A stretch of DNA of 64,000 nucleotides, from contig NZ_CP014137.1 in NCBI RefSeq assembly GCF_002291445.1, positions 4,960,001-5,024,000 on the forward strand. The letters are read 5' to 3'. Each line of letters begins with the position of its first letter. Within the stretch, counting starts at the first letter, position 1. The notes beneath the pieces were generated by a model that saw only the letters and a list, made by a program, of their open reading frames with translations, was not told where the DNA came from and did not search any database. This document shows positions 38,971 to 48,188 of the stretch, one piece after another. The stretch comes from Brenneria goodwinii. Lineage in GTDB: Bacteria > Pseudomonadota > Gammaproteobacteria > Enterobacterales > Enterobacteriaceae. Both the position numbers and the translations under genes were made by a program.

Positions 38971-38985
38971 CCGCTTTTCAGTTGG

Positions 38986-39004
38986 CGTAATGATAATCAA
39001 TATC
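38986..39004 (+). promoter_or_regulatory. Fur box upstream of ybtX
   Basis: CGTAATGATAATCAATATC matches the Fur consensus GATAATGATAATCATTATC at 16 of 19 positions. It begins 7 bp after the proposed -35 and covers the expected -10 of the ybtX-ybtP-ybtQ-fyuA promoter, so Fe-Fur would block transcription there and perhaps also the divergent ybtA promoter. Confidence 0.82.
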
Positions 39005-39075
39005 ACTATATACCCAGATTGTGGCCAATTGAACAAAATAAGCGCCGGCAATGGTGATTTACCCGCAAATAGCAC

Positions 39076-40386
39076 ATGACAAAGGCCCGTATCAGGCCGT
39101 GGACTCTGATTACTATGTCGATATCTTCCTTGGCTTCGTCGCGCCTGAGTGCGCGGCAGGTGCTGCCCGCAATTGCAGGCATTTATATCAGCCAGACCGT
39201 CATCACGTCATTGACCACCCAGGCGCTGCCGTCGTTGCTGCGCGATGCGGGTGCTTCGTTGCAGGTGGCGGGGTTGACCGCGTTGCTGTGGGTGCCCTGG
39301 GGGCTTCGCTTTCTGTGGGCGCCGGCCGTGGAGAGATGGCGCCTGCCCGCCGGCCGGCTGGAACGGCGTTCGCGCACCCTGGTGCTGGCGGGGCAATGGC
39401 TGATCGCGGCGATCCTGTTGGGTTTGGGCCTGGCGGCGTTGCTCGGGCATCTTTCCCTGGCCGATCATGCCGGCTGGATCCTGAGTGGGTTGCTGCTCGC
39501 GGCGCTGGTGGCGGCGACGACCGATGTGGCCAGCGATGGCTTCGCCGTGGAGCAGTTGGCGAGCCCACAGCGCGGCTGGGGCAATGTGGCGCAGGTGGGC
39601 GGCAACTATGTCGGTGCGATGCTGGGCGCGGGCGGCTTCCTGCTGGTGGCCGGGCTGGCGGGCTGGCCGTGGGCGCTGCTGTCGGCCAGCCTGGCGATGC
39701 TGCTGTTGAGCGTGCCGATGCTGCTGCTGCGCGAGCCACTGCGCGACCGGGCGCAGGCGGCCGTCAGCCACCGCCCCGGGCTGCTGCACGCGCTGCGCCG
39801 CCCTGAGGTGCGCAGCGGCTTGCTGCTGATGTTGTTATCGAGTATCGGCGTGCGCCTGACGCTGGGTATGTTCGGACCGTTTCTGCTCGATCGCGGTATG
39901 AGTCTTGAGCAGTTGGGCTGGTTGTTCGGCTCGCTGCATATCGGAGCGGGGCTGACGGGGGCGGTCTTGGGTGGTGTGCTGGCGCGCTGCGCGCCGGGTT
40001 GGCGAGCGGTCTGGGTTGCCGTGAGCCTTAAGGCGTGCGTGCTGGTTGCGTTGACGCTGGCCGTGCCGTCGGCGCCGCTGCCGGTGTTGATGATGCTGAT
40101 CGGGCTGATGTTAGCAACGCTGGGCCTGGTCTGGGTCGCGTTGTATTCGGCATTGATGGGGCTTGCTTCGCCGCTACAGGCCGGGTTGGACTTCACGCTG
40201 TTCCAGAGCGCTGATGCCTTGCTGGCCATCGCTGGCGGCGTTGCCGGAGGCTGGCTGTCGCAGCATTTGGGCTATGGCGTCTGTTTCGGGCTCGCGGCGG
40301 CTTCGGCCATCGCGGCGGCGCTGGTGGTCAAACGCAAAGCGCCTTCCCTGGATAGCAACGCACAGGGGGCGGCACAGCATGCGTGA
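39076..40386 (+). CDS. ybtX: MFS transporter of the siderophore island (YbtX-like)
   Basis: A 436-residue, very hydrophobic major facilitator protein with about 12 predicted transmembrane segments (for example LIAAILLGLGLAALLG and LLLMLLSSIGVRLTLGMFGPFLL). YbtX/Irp8 of Yersinia is an AmpG-like inner membrane protein encoded with YbtP/YbtQ; its role is uncertain (signal or siderophore transport, or zinc-related uptake). Here it is the first gene of the ybtX-P-Q-fyuA unit, whereas in Yersinia it follows ybtQ. Neither the ATG at 39076 nor the one at 39115 has a clear ribosome binding site, so the start is open. It overlaps ybtP by 8 bp. Confidence 0.82.
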   Translation: MTKARIRPWTLITMSISSLASSRLSARQVLPAIAGIYISQTVITSLTTQALPSLLRDAGASLQVAGLTALLWVPWGLRFLWAPAVERWRLPAGRLERRSRTLVLAGQWLIAAILLGLGLAALLGHLSLADHAGWILSGLLLAALVAATTDVASDGFAVEQLASPQRGWGNVAQVGGNYVGAMLGAGGFLLVAGLAGWPWALLSASLAMLLLSVPMLLLREPLRDRAQAAVSHRPGLLHALRRPEVRSGLLLMLLSSIGVRLTLGMFGPFLLDRGMSLEQLGWLFGSLHIGAGLTGAVLGGVLARCAPGWRAVWVAVSLKACVLVALTLAVPSAPLPVLMMLIGLMLATLGLVWVALYSALMGLASPLQAGLDFTLFQSADALLAIAGGVAGGWLSQHLGYGVCFGLAAASAIAAALVVKRKAPSLDSNAQGAAQHA

Positions 40387-42148
40387 GCATGATTCTCAGG
40401 CCACGAGCGGCGTCTGGTCCATTATGCGGCCCGTGCAGGGCCAGATTCGGTTCGCCATGCTGTTGGCCGGGCTGGCGGCGGCAGCCGCGCTGGGAGCCTT
40501 ATGCGCGCTGGCCTGGGCGGTGCATGGGTTGATGGCGTCGCCAGGGCAATGGCCGTGGCCGGCCCTGCTGTCGGCCGTGGCGCTGACGGTGCTGGCCTAT
40601 GTGCTGCGGCTGACCGGATTCAACCAGTCGCACTATGCCGCCTTCCGGCTGGAGACGCGGTTGCGCACCGATCTGGCCGAGCACCTGGCTCGGGTGCCTT
40701 TGGGCTATGTGCAGCAGACCGGTTCCGGCGCGCTGACCAAGGTGATGATGGAGGACGTGAAGGCGCTGCACGTGTTCGTGGCCGACAGCACGCCGCTGTA
40801 CGCCCGCGCCTATGTCTCGCCGGTGTTGACCTTTGTGCTGCTATGGCTGCTGGATTGGCGGCTGGCGCTGGCCGCCACGGCGGTGCTGGCGGTGGGCATG
40901 GCCGTGGTGTCACTGGCGATGCGCGGCAGCGGTGAAATGATGCGGCGCTATCATGTCGCCGGCGAAAACGTCAGCAAGGCGGTGGTGGAGTATGTGCAGG
41001 CGATGCCGGTGGTGCGCACCTTCGACACCGGCACGACCACGTTCCAGCGTTATCAGCGCGCACTTGATGCATTTGTGGAAGTGGTGCTGCAGTGGTATCG
41101 GATGGCGGGGGTATCGTCCCGCCTGTCGATGGCCATCCTCAATCCGCTGCCCACTCTGGCGGCGTTGGTGTGGCTGGGCGGTTGGCTGATCAGCCGTGAC
41201 GCGCTGGCCGCTTCCACCTGGCTGGCGGTGCTGCTGGTCGGCACCGGCATGGCCGAATCGCTGCTGCCGCTGATGTCGCTCAAGCACCTGGTGGCGAAAA
41301 CGCAGATGAGCATTCACCGGATTCATGAGGTGATGGCCGAACCGGAACTGCCGGTGGTGGATGCCGCTGGCGCAAAGGCGCCACAGGACGCGAGTGTGCG
41401 CTTCGAGCATGTCGATTTCCGTTACTCCCCTGATGGCGCGCTGGTGTTGCGGGACGTGAGTTTCGATGCGCCCCAGGGCAGCGTGACGGCGCTGGTTGGC
41501 CCCTCGGGCGCGGGCAAGACCACGGTGGCGCGTTTGATTCCGCGTTTCTGGGATGTCTGTGCGGGCTGTATCCGGGTGGGCGGCGTGGACGTGCGCGAGA
41601 TGCTGCCAGAGACGTTGATGCGGCAGGTGGCCTTCGTGTTCCAGGACACCTTTCTGTTTGCCGACTCCATTGCCAACAACATCCGCCTGGGAATGCCCGA
41701 GTCGACGATGGATGAGGTGATCGATGCCGCCCGGGCGGCGCAGGCGCACGACTTCATCATGGCGCTGCCGCAGGGTTACGACACGCCCGCGGGCGAGCGG
41801 GGCGTTTTCCTGTCCGGCGGGCAACGCCAGCGCATCACCATCGCCCGAGCCATCCTGCAGAACCGACCGATCCTGGTGCTGGACGAGGCTACCGCCTTCG
41901 CCGATCCCGAAAACGAGGCGGCGCTGGTGGCGGCGCTCTCCAACCTGATGCGCGGCAAGACGGTGCTGATGGTGGCGCACCGGCTTTCGACCATCCGCGA
42001 TGCCGACCAGATCCTGGTCTTCGACCAGGGAAGTCTGGCCGAGAGCGGCCGCCATGACGCGTTGATGGCGCAAAGCGGTGTCTATGCCCGACTGCGGCGC
42101 AGCTACGAGCGAGCGCAGCACTGGACGCTGGCGGGAGAACAGGCATGA
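40379..42148 (+). CDS. ybtP: ABC transporter half, ferric siderophore import (YbtP-like)
   Basis: A 589-residue fused membrane-ATPase half-transporter. Its layout is that of exporters, but in Yersinia YbtP and YbtQ together move iron-yersiniabactin across the inner membrane inward. Six transmembrane helices span about residues 20-310. The ATPase has GPSGAGKTTV near 377, LSGGQRQRITIARAI and LVLDEATAFADPENE. The ATG at 40379 overlaps the end of ybtX, and the stop overlaps ybtQ (ATGA), so the genes are translationally coupled. Confidence 0.9.
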   Translation: MREHDSQATSGVWSIMRPVQGQIRFAMLLAGLAAAAALGALCALAWAVHGLMASPGQWPWPALLSAVALTVLAYVLRLTGFNQSHYAAFRLETRLRTDLAEHLARVPLGYVQQTGSGALTKVMMEDVKALHVFVADSTPLYARAYVSPVLTFVLLWLLDWRLALAATAVLAVGMAVVSLAMRGSGEMMRRYHVAGENVSKAVVEYVQAMPVVRTFDTGTTTFQRYQRALDAFVEVVLQWYRMAGVSSRLSMAILNPLPTLAALVWLGGWLISRDALAASTWLAVLLVGTGMAESLLPLMSLKHLVAKTQMSIHRIHEVMAEPELPVVDAAGAKAPQDASVRFEHVDFRYSPDGALVLRDVSFDAPQGSVTALVGPSGAGKTTVARLIPRFWDVCAGCIRVGGVDVREMLPETLMRQVAFVFQDTFLFADSIANNIRLGMPESTMDEVIDAARAAQAHDFIMALPQGYDTPAGERGVFLSGGQRQRITIARAILQNRPILVLDEATAFADPENEAALVAALSNLMRGKTVLMVAHRLSTIRDADQILVFDQGSLAESGRHDALMAQSGVYARLRRSYERAQHWTLAGEQA

Positions 42149-43923
42149 GTACATCGCAATCCGCCTCACCGATCACCCCGCTTCGAGAGACTTGGCGTCA
42201 ACTGATGATCAGCGCGCGCAGCCGTGCGCCGCGATTGCGAGCCAGTCTGATTGGCCTGGCGGTTGCCGCCATCGTGCAGGGCCTGGCGCTGGCGTGCCTG
42301 ATGCCGCTGTTCCGGGCGTTGATCCCGGCGGCGAATTGGCCGGCTGCATTGCCCTGGCTGCTGGCGATGACGGCGCTGATGCTGGCGAGCACCGCCATCC
42401 GCTGGTGGGCGCAGGGTTTCGACTACCGTGGCGACATGGTGCGCAACACGCACGAGCTGCGCACCGAACTGGGCGAGCAGTTGCGGCGGATCCCGCTGGC
42501 GGTGCTGCAAGACAAGCGCGCCGGTGGCGTGAACGCCACGCTGCTGGGCAATGTGGATGAGACGCTGAGCTACATCCTGACCGTCGCCAACATGATGGCC
42601 GTCGCCCTGATAACGCCGGTGGCGGTGGCCCTGGCGGCACTGTGGTTCGATTGGCGCATGGGGCTGATCCTGCTGTTGGTGTTCCCGCTGCTGATTCCGT
42701 TGTACCGCTGGCGCCGCCCGGCCTATGGACGCGGCATGCGCATGCTGGCCGATGCCAACGAACGCGCCAGCAGCGACATTCTGGAATATACCCAGGGGTT
42801 GCCGGTGCTGCGCGCCGCCTGCTGCGTAGGCGAACGGGCGGCGACGTTGCAGTCGAGCTTCACGCATCTGGAAGCCATCCAGACCATCGGCCAGAAGAAA
42901 GGCGCCAAGCCGAACCTGATCCTGGCCACGGTGATGGAGTTGGCGATCCTGCTGGTGGTATTCGCGGGCGCGCTGTTCGTGGTGCAAGGCACGCTGGATA
43001 TCGCCATCCTGGCGGCGCTGATGGCGATCGTGGCTCGCTTTGGCGAGCCGCTGGCGACCTTCGTGCTGTACGCCAAGCTCATCGACCTGGTTGAAGCGGC
43101 GCTGGGCAAGATCGACGCGCTGCTGGCGATCAAGCCGTTGCCGCAGCAAGCGTCGGCAATTGAGCCGGTGGATTTCAACGTGAACTTCACCGGGGTGAGT
43201 TTCGCCTATTCGGGAGGCGGGCAGCTCACGCTACGTGATTTTTCGGCGGCGCTGCCGGCCCGCAGTCTGACCGCGCTGGTGGGTCCGTCGGGAGCGGGCA
43301 AGACGACGGTGACGCGGTTGCTGATGCGTCACGCCGACCCCCAGACGGGGCGGATCACTATTGGCGGCGTGGATGTGCGCGCCATCGCGCCGGAGCAACT
43401 AAACGCGCTGATCTCGGTGGTGTTCCAGGACGTATACCTGTTCGACGACAGCATCCTGGCCAATATCCGCATGGCTCGGCCAGAGGCCAGCGACGAGGAG
43501 GTCGAGGCCGCCGCCCGCGCCGCGTACTGCCATGAGTTCATCACCCGCCTGCCCGAGGGATATGCCACCCGCGTGGGCGACATTGGCGGGCGGCTATCGG
43601 GCGGCGAACGCCAGCGCATCAGCATCGCCCGCGCCATATTGAAGAATGCGCCGATCGTGATCCTGGATGAACCCACCGCCGCGCTGGACGCCGAAAGCGA
43701 GGTGGCGGTGCAGGCGGCCATCGACGCGCTGGTGCGCGAACGTACGGTGATCGTCATCGCGCATCGGCTTTCCACCATCGCCGCGGCCGACCAGATCCTG
43801 GTCATCGATGGCGGACGGATGCTCGAAGAAGGCCGGCATGCCGAGCTGTTGGCCCGTGCAGGGCGCTATGCCCGCATGTGGCAGGCTCAGCAAGCCGCCA
43901 AGAACTGGCACGCGGGCCACTGA
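42145..43923 (+). CDS. ybtQ: ABC transporter half, ferric siderophore import (YbtQ-like)
   Basis: A 592-residue partner of YbtP with the same architecture: membrane domain to about residue 325, then ATPase with GPSGAGKTTV near 383, LSGGERQRISIARAI and VILDEPTAALD. It begins inside the ybtP stop codon and ends 28 bp before fyuA. The heterodimer should import the ferric siderophore and may release iron with it in the cytoplasm, as described for Yersinia. Confidence 0.9.
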   Translation: MSTSQSASPITPLRETWRQLMISARSRAPRLRASLIGLAVAAIVQGLALACLMPLFRALIPAANWPAALPWLLAMTALMLASTAIRWWAQGFDYRGDMVRNTHELRTELGEQLRRIPLAVLQDKRAGGVNATLLGNVDETLSYILTVANMMAVALITPVAVALAALWFDWRMGLILLLVFPLLIPLYRWRRPAYGRGMRMLADANERASSDILEYTQGLPVLRAACCVGERAATLQSSFTHLEAIQTIGQKKGAKPNLILATVMELAILLVVFAGALFVVQGTLDIAILAALMAIVARFGEPLATFVLYAKLIDLVEAALGKIDALLAIKPLPQQASAIEPVDFNVNFTGVSFAYSGGGQLTLRDFSAALPARSLTALVGPSGAGKTTVTRLLMRHADPQTGRITIGGVDVRAIAPEQLNALISVVFQDVYLFDDSILANIRMARPEASDEEVEAAARAAYCHEFITRLPEGYATRVGDIGGRLSGGERQRISIARAILKNAPIVILDEPTAALDAESEVAVQAAIDALVRERTVIVIAHRLSTIAAADQILVIDGGRMLEEGRHAELLARAGRYARMWQAQQAAKNWHAGH

Positions 43924-43951
43924 CAAAAAAACAATTGGAGAAAATTTGACA

Positions 43952-46054
43952 ATGAGTGTTTTCAGACCACATTTCACGACTTCCGCGTTGGCGGTTATCG
44001 CCGCCACCGCCGGGGGGGCGGCCGCTCAGGGCCAGGAGCGGCAGCCGGACAGTCAGGAGACGCTCCAGACCATCGTGGTGACGGGCAGCAAGCGCAATGA
44101 AACGCTGGAACGGTTCAATGGCGCCGCCAGCGTGGCGGACCGGCTGGATCTGGACGATGCCCAGGTGGCCTCCACCCTGGAGCTGGACCGCGTGTTCCCC
44201 GAACTGTACATGTCGCACAGCGCCACCTTTCTGTTTCCGATCATTACGCTACGCGGGGTGACCTCCGCGCAGGACTTCTATAACCCGGCCCTGACGATCT
44301 ATGTGGACGGCGTGCCCCAGTTGCCGACTTTCGCCGCCCAGTCGCTGTTGGGCGTGGAGCAAGTGGAACTGCTCAAGGGGCCGCAGGGTACACTGTACGG
44401 CAAGAGCGCACAGGGCGGCGTGCTCAACATCGTCACGCAGAAGCCGGATGATATTCCCCGATTCACTGCGCGCGGCGGTGTTTCCAGTCGAGACGGCTAC
44501 CTGTTGCAGGCCGAGGCGGCTGGCCCGCTGGTGCCGGATCTGTTGTACGGCTCGGTGTCGCTGCTGGGACATGACGTCAATGGCGATGTGCGCAGCGACG
44601 TCATCGGCAGCGACCGTCTGGGCGGCGTGCGCTCACGCGCCGGCAACGCCAGGCTGAGACTGGCGCCGAGCGACAGCCCCTGGGAACTGGGACTGTCGGC
44701 CGGACGCGACTGCGCGACGGGGGATCAGGAAGCCTACACTTTGTTCGACGACTACCAGTCCCGCAGAGCCTATGTCCTGCCGAATCTGCCGCAAGCCTAC
44801 CGCGATTATTACCAGCGGCGCTGTGCCAACAGCGTCGCCGCCAATGGGCAGTACGACTTCGACATCTGGCGCCTGAATGTCGTTGCCAGCAGCCAGCGCG
44901 TCCACACTACGCGCCGTTGGCCGTTGGATGCTTACTTCCCGCAGTTCTCGGAGCACTGGAAACAGAATACCCAGGAGGTGCGCCTATCGACGCTCGGAAC
45001 CGAAGAGGGCGGGCAACCGTCCCGCGCCTGGGATGCCGTGCTTGGCCTGTACCGGCAAGAAGTGGATATGTCCAGGGGCTACCAGTTTGATATGGTGCTG
45101 CCCAGCTTCTACCGGGTCGTCGATTCCCGTTCGAGCAGCCGCAGCGAATCCCTGGCGGCCTACGGCGATTCGACTTGGCACCTAACGCCCAAGCTTGATA
45201 TCACCACCGGCCTGCGTTTCTCACGGGATGAGGCTCGCACCCGTTTCCAGGGTGAACAGATGGGCACGCCTTTCCAGGGCAAGGCTTCGGCCGGCCAGAA
45301 CACCTGGCTGGGCCACGCGGCGGCCGGCTACCAGTTCGCGCCGCAATGGCGCGGCTATGTCAACATAGCCCAGGGCTATAAGCCGCTGGGCTACAACCTC
45401 GCGCCGTCGAGCGTGGACGACGCAAACGGCTATGACCGCGAGCGTTCGATCAGCTACGAGACCGGCGTGCGCTATACCGGCGGCGATGTGCGCGCCAGCC
45501 TGGCCGTCTATCAGGTGGACAGCAAGGACGTCCAGCTCTACGGCGATGGCGACATGGGCAACCAGACGCTGCGAAATATCGGCGACACGCGTTCCGTGGG
45601 CGTGGAGTTCAACACCGAGTGGGACATGACGCGGCAATGGACGCTGAGCGCCGGCGGCTTCGTCAATGACGCCACGTTCCGCCGTTTCGAGGATTCCAGT
45701 GCCTGCACCGGCTGTAAGGGCAACGACGTGCCGATGGTTCCCAGATATGGCCTGACTCTGGCGGCCAAGGGCAACGTCAGGGTGGGCGACGCTATCCTGC
45801 GGCCGCAACTGACCGTGCGCCGTACCGGTGCGCACTACTTTGACAGTGCCAATAGCCTGCGCCAAAGCGCCTATACTTTGGTCGATGCCGCGCTGGCCTG
45901 GAATCCGACGAGTAATCTGGAGTTGATGCTCTACGTCCAGAACCTGACCGACAAGGATTACCGGACTTATGGGTTTTCCTACGGTGCGACCGGGAACTTC
46001 GCGCAGGTCGCACCTGGGCGAACCGTCGGGCTGACGGCGACCTATGCATATTGA
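43952..46054 (+). CDS. fyuA: TonB-dependent ferric yersiniabactin-type receptor (FyuA/Psn-like)
   Basis: A 700-residue outer-membrane receptor. The signal peptide ends at AAA-QG near residue 25, and the TonB box QTIVVTGSK follows. The plug carries LRGVTSAQDFYNPALTIYVD, then GPQGTLYGKSAQGG, almost the same as in FyuA. Later segments also match (SRDGYLLQAEAAGPL, SVSLLGHDVNGD, VPRYG, RTYGFSYGA). The ATG at 43952 has TTGGAG upstream; the frame is open further upstream but reads through ybtQ sequence. In Yersinia fyuA lies beyond ybtE with its own promoter. Here it has moved to the end of the transporter operon, 28 bp after ybtQ. In Yersinia the same protein also serves as the pesticin receptor. 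Confidence 0.93.
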   Translation: MSVFRPHFTTSALAVIAATAGGAAAQGQERQPDSQETLQTIVVTGSKRNETLERFNGAASVADRLDLDDAQVASTLELDRVFPELYMSHSATFLFPIITLRGVTSAQDFYNPALTIYVDGVPQLPTFAAQSLLGVEQVELLKGPQGTLYGKSAQGGVLNIVTQKPDDIPRFTARGGVSSRDGYLLQAEAAGPLVPDLLYGSVSLLGHDVNGDVRSDVIGSDRLGGVRSRAGNARLRLAPSDSPWELGLSAGRDCATGDQEAYTLFDDYQSRRAYVLPNLPQAYRDYYQRRCANSVAANGQYDFDIWRLNVVASSQRVHTTRRWPLDAYFPQFSEHWKQNTQEVRLSTLGTEEGGQPSRAWDAVLGLYRQEVDMSRGYQFDMVLPSFYRVVDSRSSSRSESLAAYGDSTWHLTPKLDITTGLRFSRDEARTRFQGEQMGTPFQGKASAGQNTWLGHAAAGYQFAPQWRGYVNIAQGYKPLGYNLAPSSVDDANGYDRERSISYETGVRYTGGDVRASLAVYQVDSKDVQLYGDGDMGNQTLRNIGDTRSVGVEFNTEWDMTRQWTLSAGGFVNDATFRRFEDSSACTGCKGNDVPMVPRYGLTLAAKGNVRVGDAILRPQLTVRRTGAHYFDSANSLRQSAYTLVDAALAWNPTSNLELMLYVQNLTDKDYRTYGFSYGATGNFAQVAPGRTVGLTATYAY

Positions 46055-46260
46055 TGCTGTAGAGAGGCCTTCCTCCGCTTACTGGATGAGGTAGTGCATC
46101 CCCGCCATAGTCCGTCACTTTAATTATGATTCCATCGAATGTGGCGGCTATGGTGTCAAAACAACTTGGTTCGCGATTCAGAGCCCTTCATCATTACCCC
46201 GTATTTTGAGCATTTTCCTCTGCCCATTGGGGGATTCTTTGCTTTGGCTAACGAGGGATA

Positions 46261-46596
46261 ATGGAACGCTTGTTTGTCTACGGTACGCTACGTCCGGGCC
46301 ACGCTAATGCCCATATTCTGGAAAACATCGGTGGAGAATGGCTGCCGGGTTATGTGACTGGCACGTTTTATGAGCGTGGCTGGGGAGCGGCTGCGGATTT
46401 TCCGGGGATCGTCCTGGATAAGAATGGACCACTCGTCCACGGTTACGTGTTTTTATCCGATAAACTTGAGGCTTACTGGCCAATGTTGGATGAATTTGAA
46501 GATGGCTATGATCGCGTTGCAGTTGAAGTGACCACGGCTGATGGTCAGCATGTTACTGCATGGATTTATCAGTTACAGCCGCAGACTAACCCGTAA
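46261..46596 (+). CDS. Gamma-glutamylcyclotransferase-like protein
   Basis: A 111-residue protein of the GGCT/YtfP/AIG2 fold. The substrate loop YGTLRPG occupies residues 7-13 and the presumed catalytic glutamate lies in MLDEFEDGYDR near residue 78. Members cleave gamma-glutamyl-amino groups or act in damage control; the substrate here is unknown. GAGGGATA precedes the ATG. It is the first gene right of the siderophore island and is probably core genome. Confidence 0.85.
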   Translation: MERLFVYGTLRPGHANAHILENIGGEWLPGYVTGTFYERGWGAAADFPGIVLDKNGPLVHGYVFLSDKLEAYWPMLDEFEDGYDRVAVEVTTADGQHVTAWIYQLQPQTNP

Positions 46597-46624
46597 GATA
46601 ATCTTGCTCAGAGAACCCGGATTT

Positions 46625-46660
46625 AACGCCTCGTATGTCGTAAAACATGCGAGGCGTTTT
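46625..46660. terminator. Bidirectional terminator between convergent genes
   Basis: AACGCCTCGTATG pairs with CATGCGAGGCGTT (one mismatch) around a short loop and is followed by TTTCC on the plus strand. It sits between the plus-strand cyclotransferase gene and the minus-strand monooxygenase gene. Confidence 0.75.
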
Positions 46661-46671
46661 CCGTTGCAAAC

Positions 46672-47700
46672 TTATTCGTCGCGCCAGCCCATTGCCGGAG
46701 CAACATGTTTCAGAATGGACTCGATTACATGCACGTTGTAATCCACGCCCAACTGATTCGGCACGGTCAGCAATAAAGTATCCGCTTCGGCAATCGCTTC
46801 ATCCTGTTTCAGCTGTTCGATCAGCTTGTCCGGTTCTGCGGCATAACTGCGCCCGAAAATCGCGCGGGTTTTCTCATCAAGGAAACCGACCTTATCGCTG
46901 TCTTCACGGCTTGCACCGAAATACATCCGGTCGCGATCATCCATCAGGGCAAAAATGCTGCGGCTGACCGAGACACGTGGCGTACGTGTATGTCCTGCTT
47001 GCGCCCAGGCCTCGCGGTACGCACGGATCTGTTTTGCCTGCTGAATGTGGAAAGGTTCGCCTGTTTCATCGTCTTTCAGCGTGGAACTTTGCAGATTCAT
47101 CCCCAGTTTCGCGGCCCACACCGCTGTCGCATTCGAACCGGCACCCCACCAGATACGGTCGCGTAAACCTTCGGAATGAGGTTCAAGGCGCAACAGGCCC
47201 GGCGGGTTCGGGAACATCGGCTGTGGATTGGGTTTCGCAAAGCCTTCGCCACGTAACACGTCCAACAGCACTTCGGTGTGATGGCGCGCCATATCAGCGT
47301 CGTTTTCCCCTTCGGAAGGGACGTAACCAAAATAGCGCCAGCCATCAATCACCTGCTCCGGGGAGCCACGGCTGATACCAAGTTGTAAACGCCCGCCGGA
47401 GATCAAATCCGCCGCACCCGCATCCTCCACCATATACATCGGGTTTTCATAACGCATGTCGATAACACCCGTGCCGATTTCAATACTCCGGGTTTTCGCT
47501 CCTATCGCTGCCAGCAGGGGAAACGGCGAGCTGAGCTGGCGGGCAAAGTGATGCACTCTGAAATAGGCTCCGTCCGCACCCAGTTCTTCGGCGGCGACAG
47601 CCAGATCGATGGATTGCAGCAGCGCGTCAGCGGCCGAACGGGTTCCGGACTGCGGCGACGGCGTCCAGTGACCAAATGACAAAAATCCAATCTTTTTCAT
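46672..47700 (-). CDS. LLM-class flavin-dependent oxidoreductase (luciferase-like)
   Basis: A 342-residue bacterial luciferase-like monooxygenase using reduced flavin. Recognisable parts are the N-terminal strand KIGFLSFGHW, LGADGAYFRVHHFA, the isoalloxazine-side segment RSIEIGTGVIDMRYENP, and GRLQLGISRGSPEQV. I chose the ATG at 47700 (AGGATAAACACG upstream) over one 18 codons earlier. The substrate is unknown. It stands alone and converges with the cyclotransferase gene. Confidence 0.85.
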   Translation of the reverse strand: MKKIGFLSFGHWTPSPQSGTRSAADALLQSIDLAVAAEELGADGAYFRVHHFARQLSSPFPLLAAIGAKTRSIEIGTGVIDMRYENPMYMVEDAGAADLISGGRLQLGISRGSPEQVIDGWRYFGYVPSEGENDADMARHHTEVLLDVLRGEGFAKPNPQPMFPNPPGLLRLEPHSEGLRDRIWWGAGSNATAVWAAKLGMNLQSSTLKDDETGEPFHIQQAKQIRAYREAWAQAGHTRTPRVSVSRSIFALMDDRDRMYFGASREDSDKVGFLDEKTRAIFGRSYAAEPDKLIEQLKQDEAIAEADTLLLTVPNQLGVDYNVHVIESILKHVAPAMGWRDE

Positions 47701-48188
47701 GACGTGTTTATCCTGGTTTTCAGGGAAATTATCAGCAGGCGGGACATTGTTCATGATGAAGCAAGCCTGTTCCAGCCTTGAGTTATCTCTACTTTACGCA
47801 TTACCAGATGAGAATAAATATCGTTTGTTTAACATAATGCATCAAATAAATTGACTGAGTAGCGCGGGATGCGGACGTTAGACTAGCCGTGTCCTGAACT
47901 ATGCAAATAATCCCTCTTGGGGACATTCAGGTTATTTTGTGCGTCCAGAATAGACAATTTTCTGTCATATTAAGGATAAGTTGTCATTGCTTTCCTGTCA
48001 GCATAAACCGGTTAAATCTCCATCAATATCATTACGAATTACGTGGGGATTAAGCCAGGAAAAGTGAAGGATGTGGTACTGGTACGGAAATGAGTATTTC
48101 CGGCTGTGTGACAGAAACTGGCTGAACATAAAATCTTAATGAAAAGCCCTGAGGGACTTTTCATATATAAGCATCTGTAAAACGTTAA
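47701..48188. other. Intergenic region upstream of the monooxygenase gene
   Basis: 488 bp without a convincing gene. It must hold the minus-strand promoter of the monooxygenase gene. Near its right end, 48140-48162, TGAAAAG and CTTTTCA arms around CCCTGAGGGA form the probable yaiL terminator. Nothing else stands out. Confidence 0.55.
48140..48163 (-). terminator. Probable terminator of yaiL
   Basis: An imperfect stem (GAAAAGcCCT / GGGaCTTTTC) lies 26 bp after the yaiL stop codon; on the minus strand it is followed by an A/T-rich run. Confidence 0.5.

Noticed and set aside
39051..39806. 251-codon plus-strand frame overlapping ybtX
   Set aside because: It is Gly/Ala/Arg-rich low-complexity sequence typical of an alternative frame in G+C-rich DNA; the MFS frame has clear membrane helices.
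46055..46260. Right-end attachment copy of the tRNA-Gly 3' end
   Set aside because: I looked for TTCCCGCTCCA-type sequence here and up to 49.9 kb by eye and found none; the true right end remains open.
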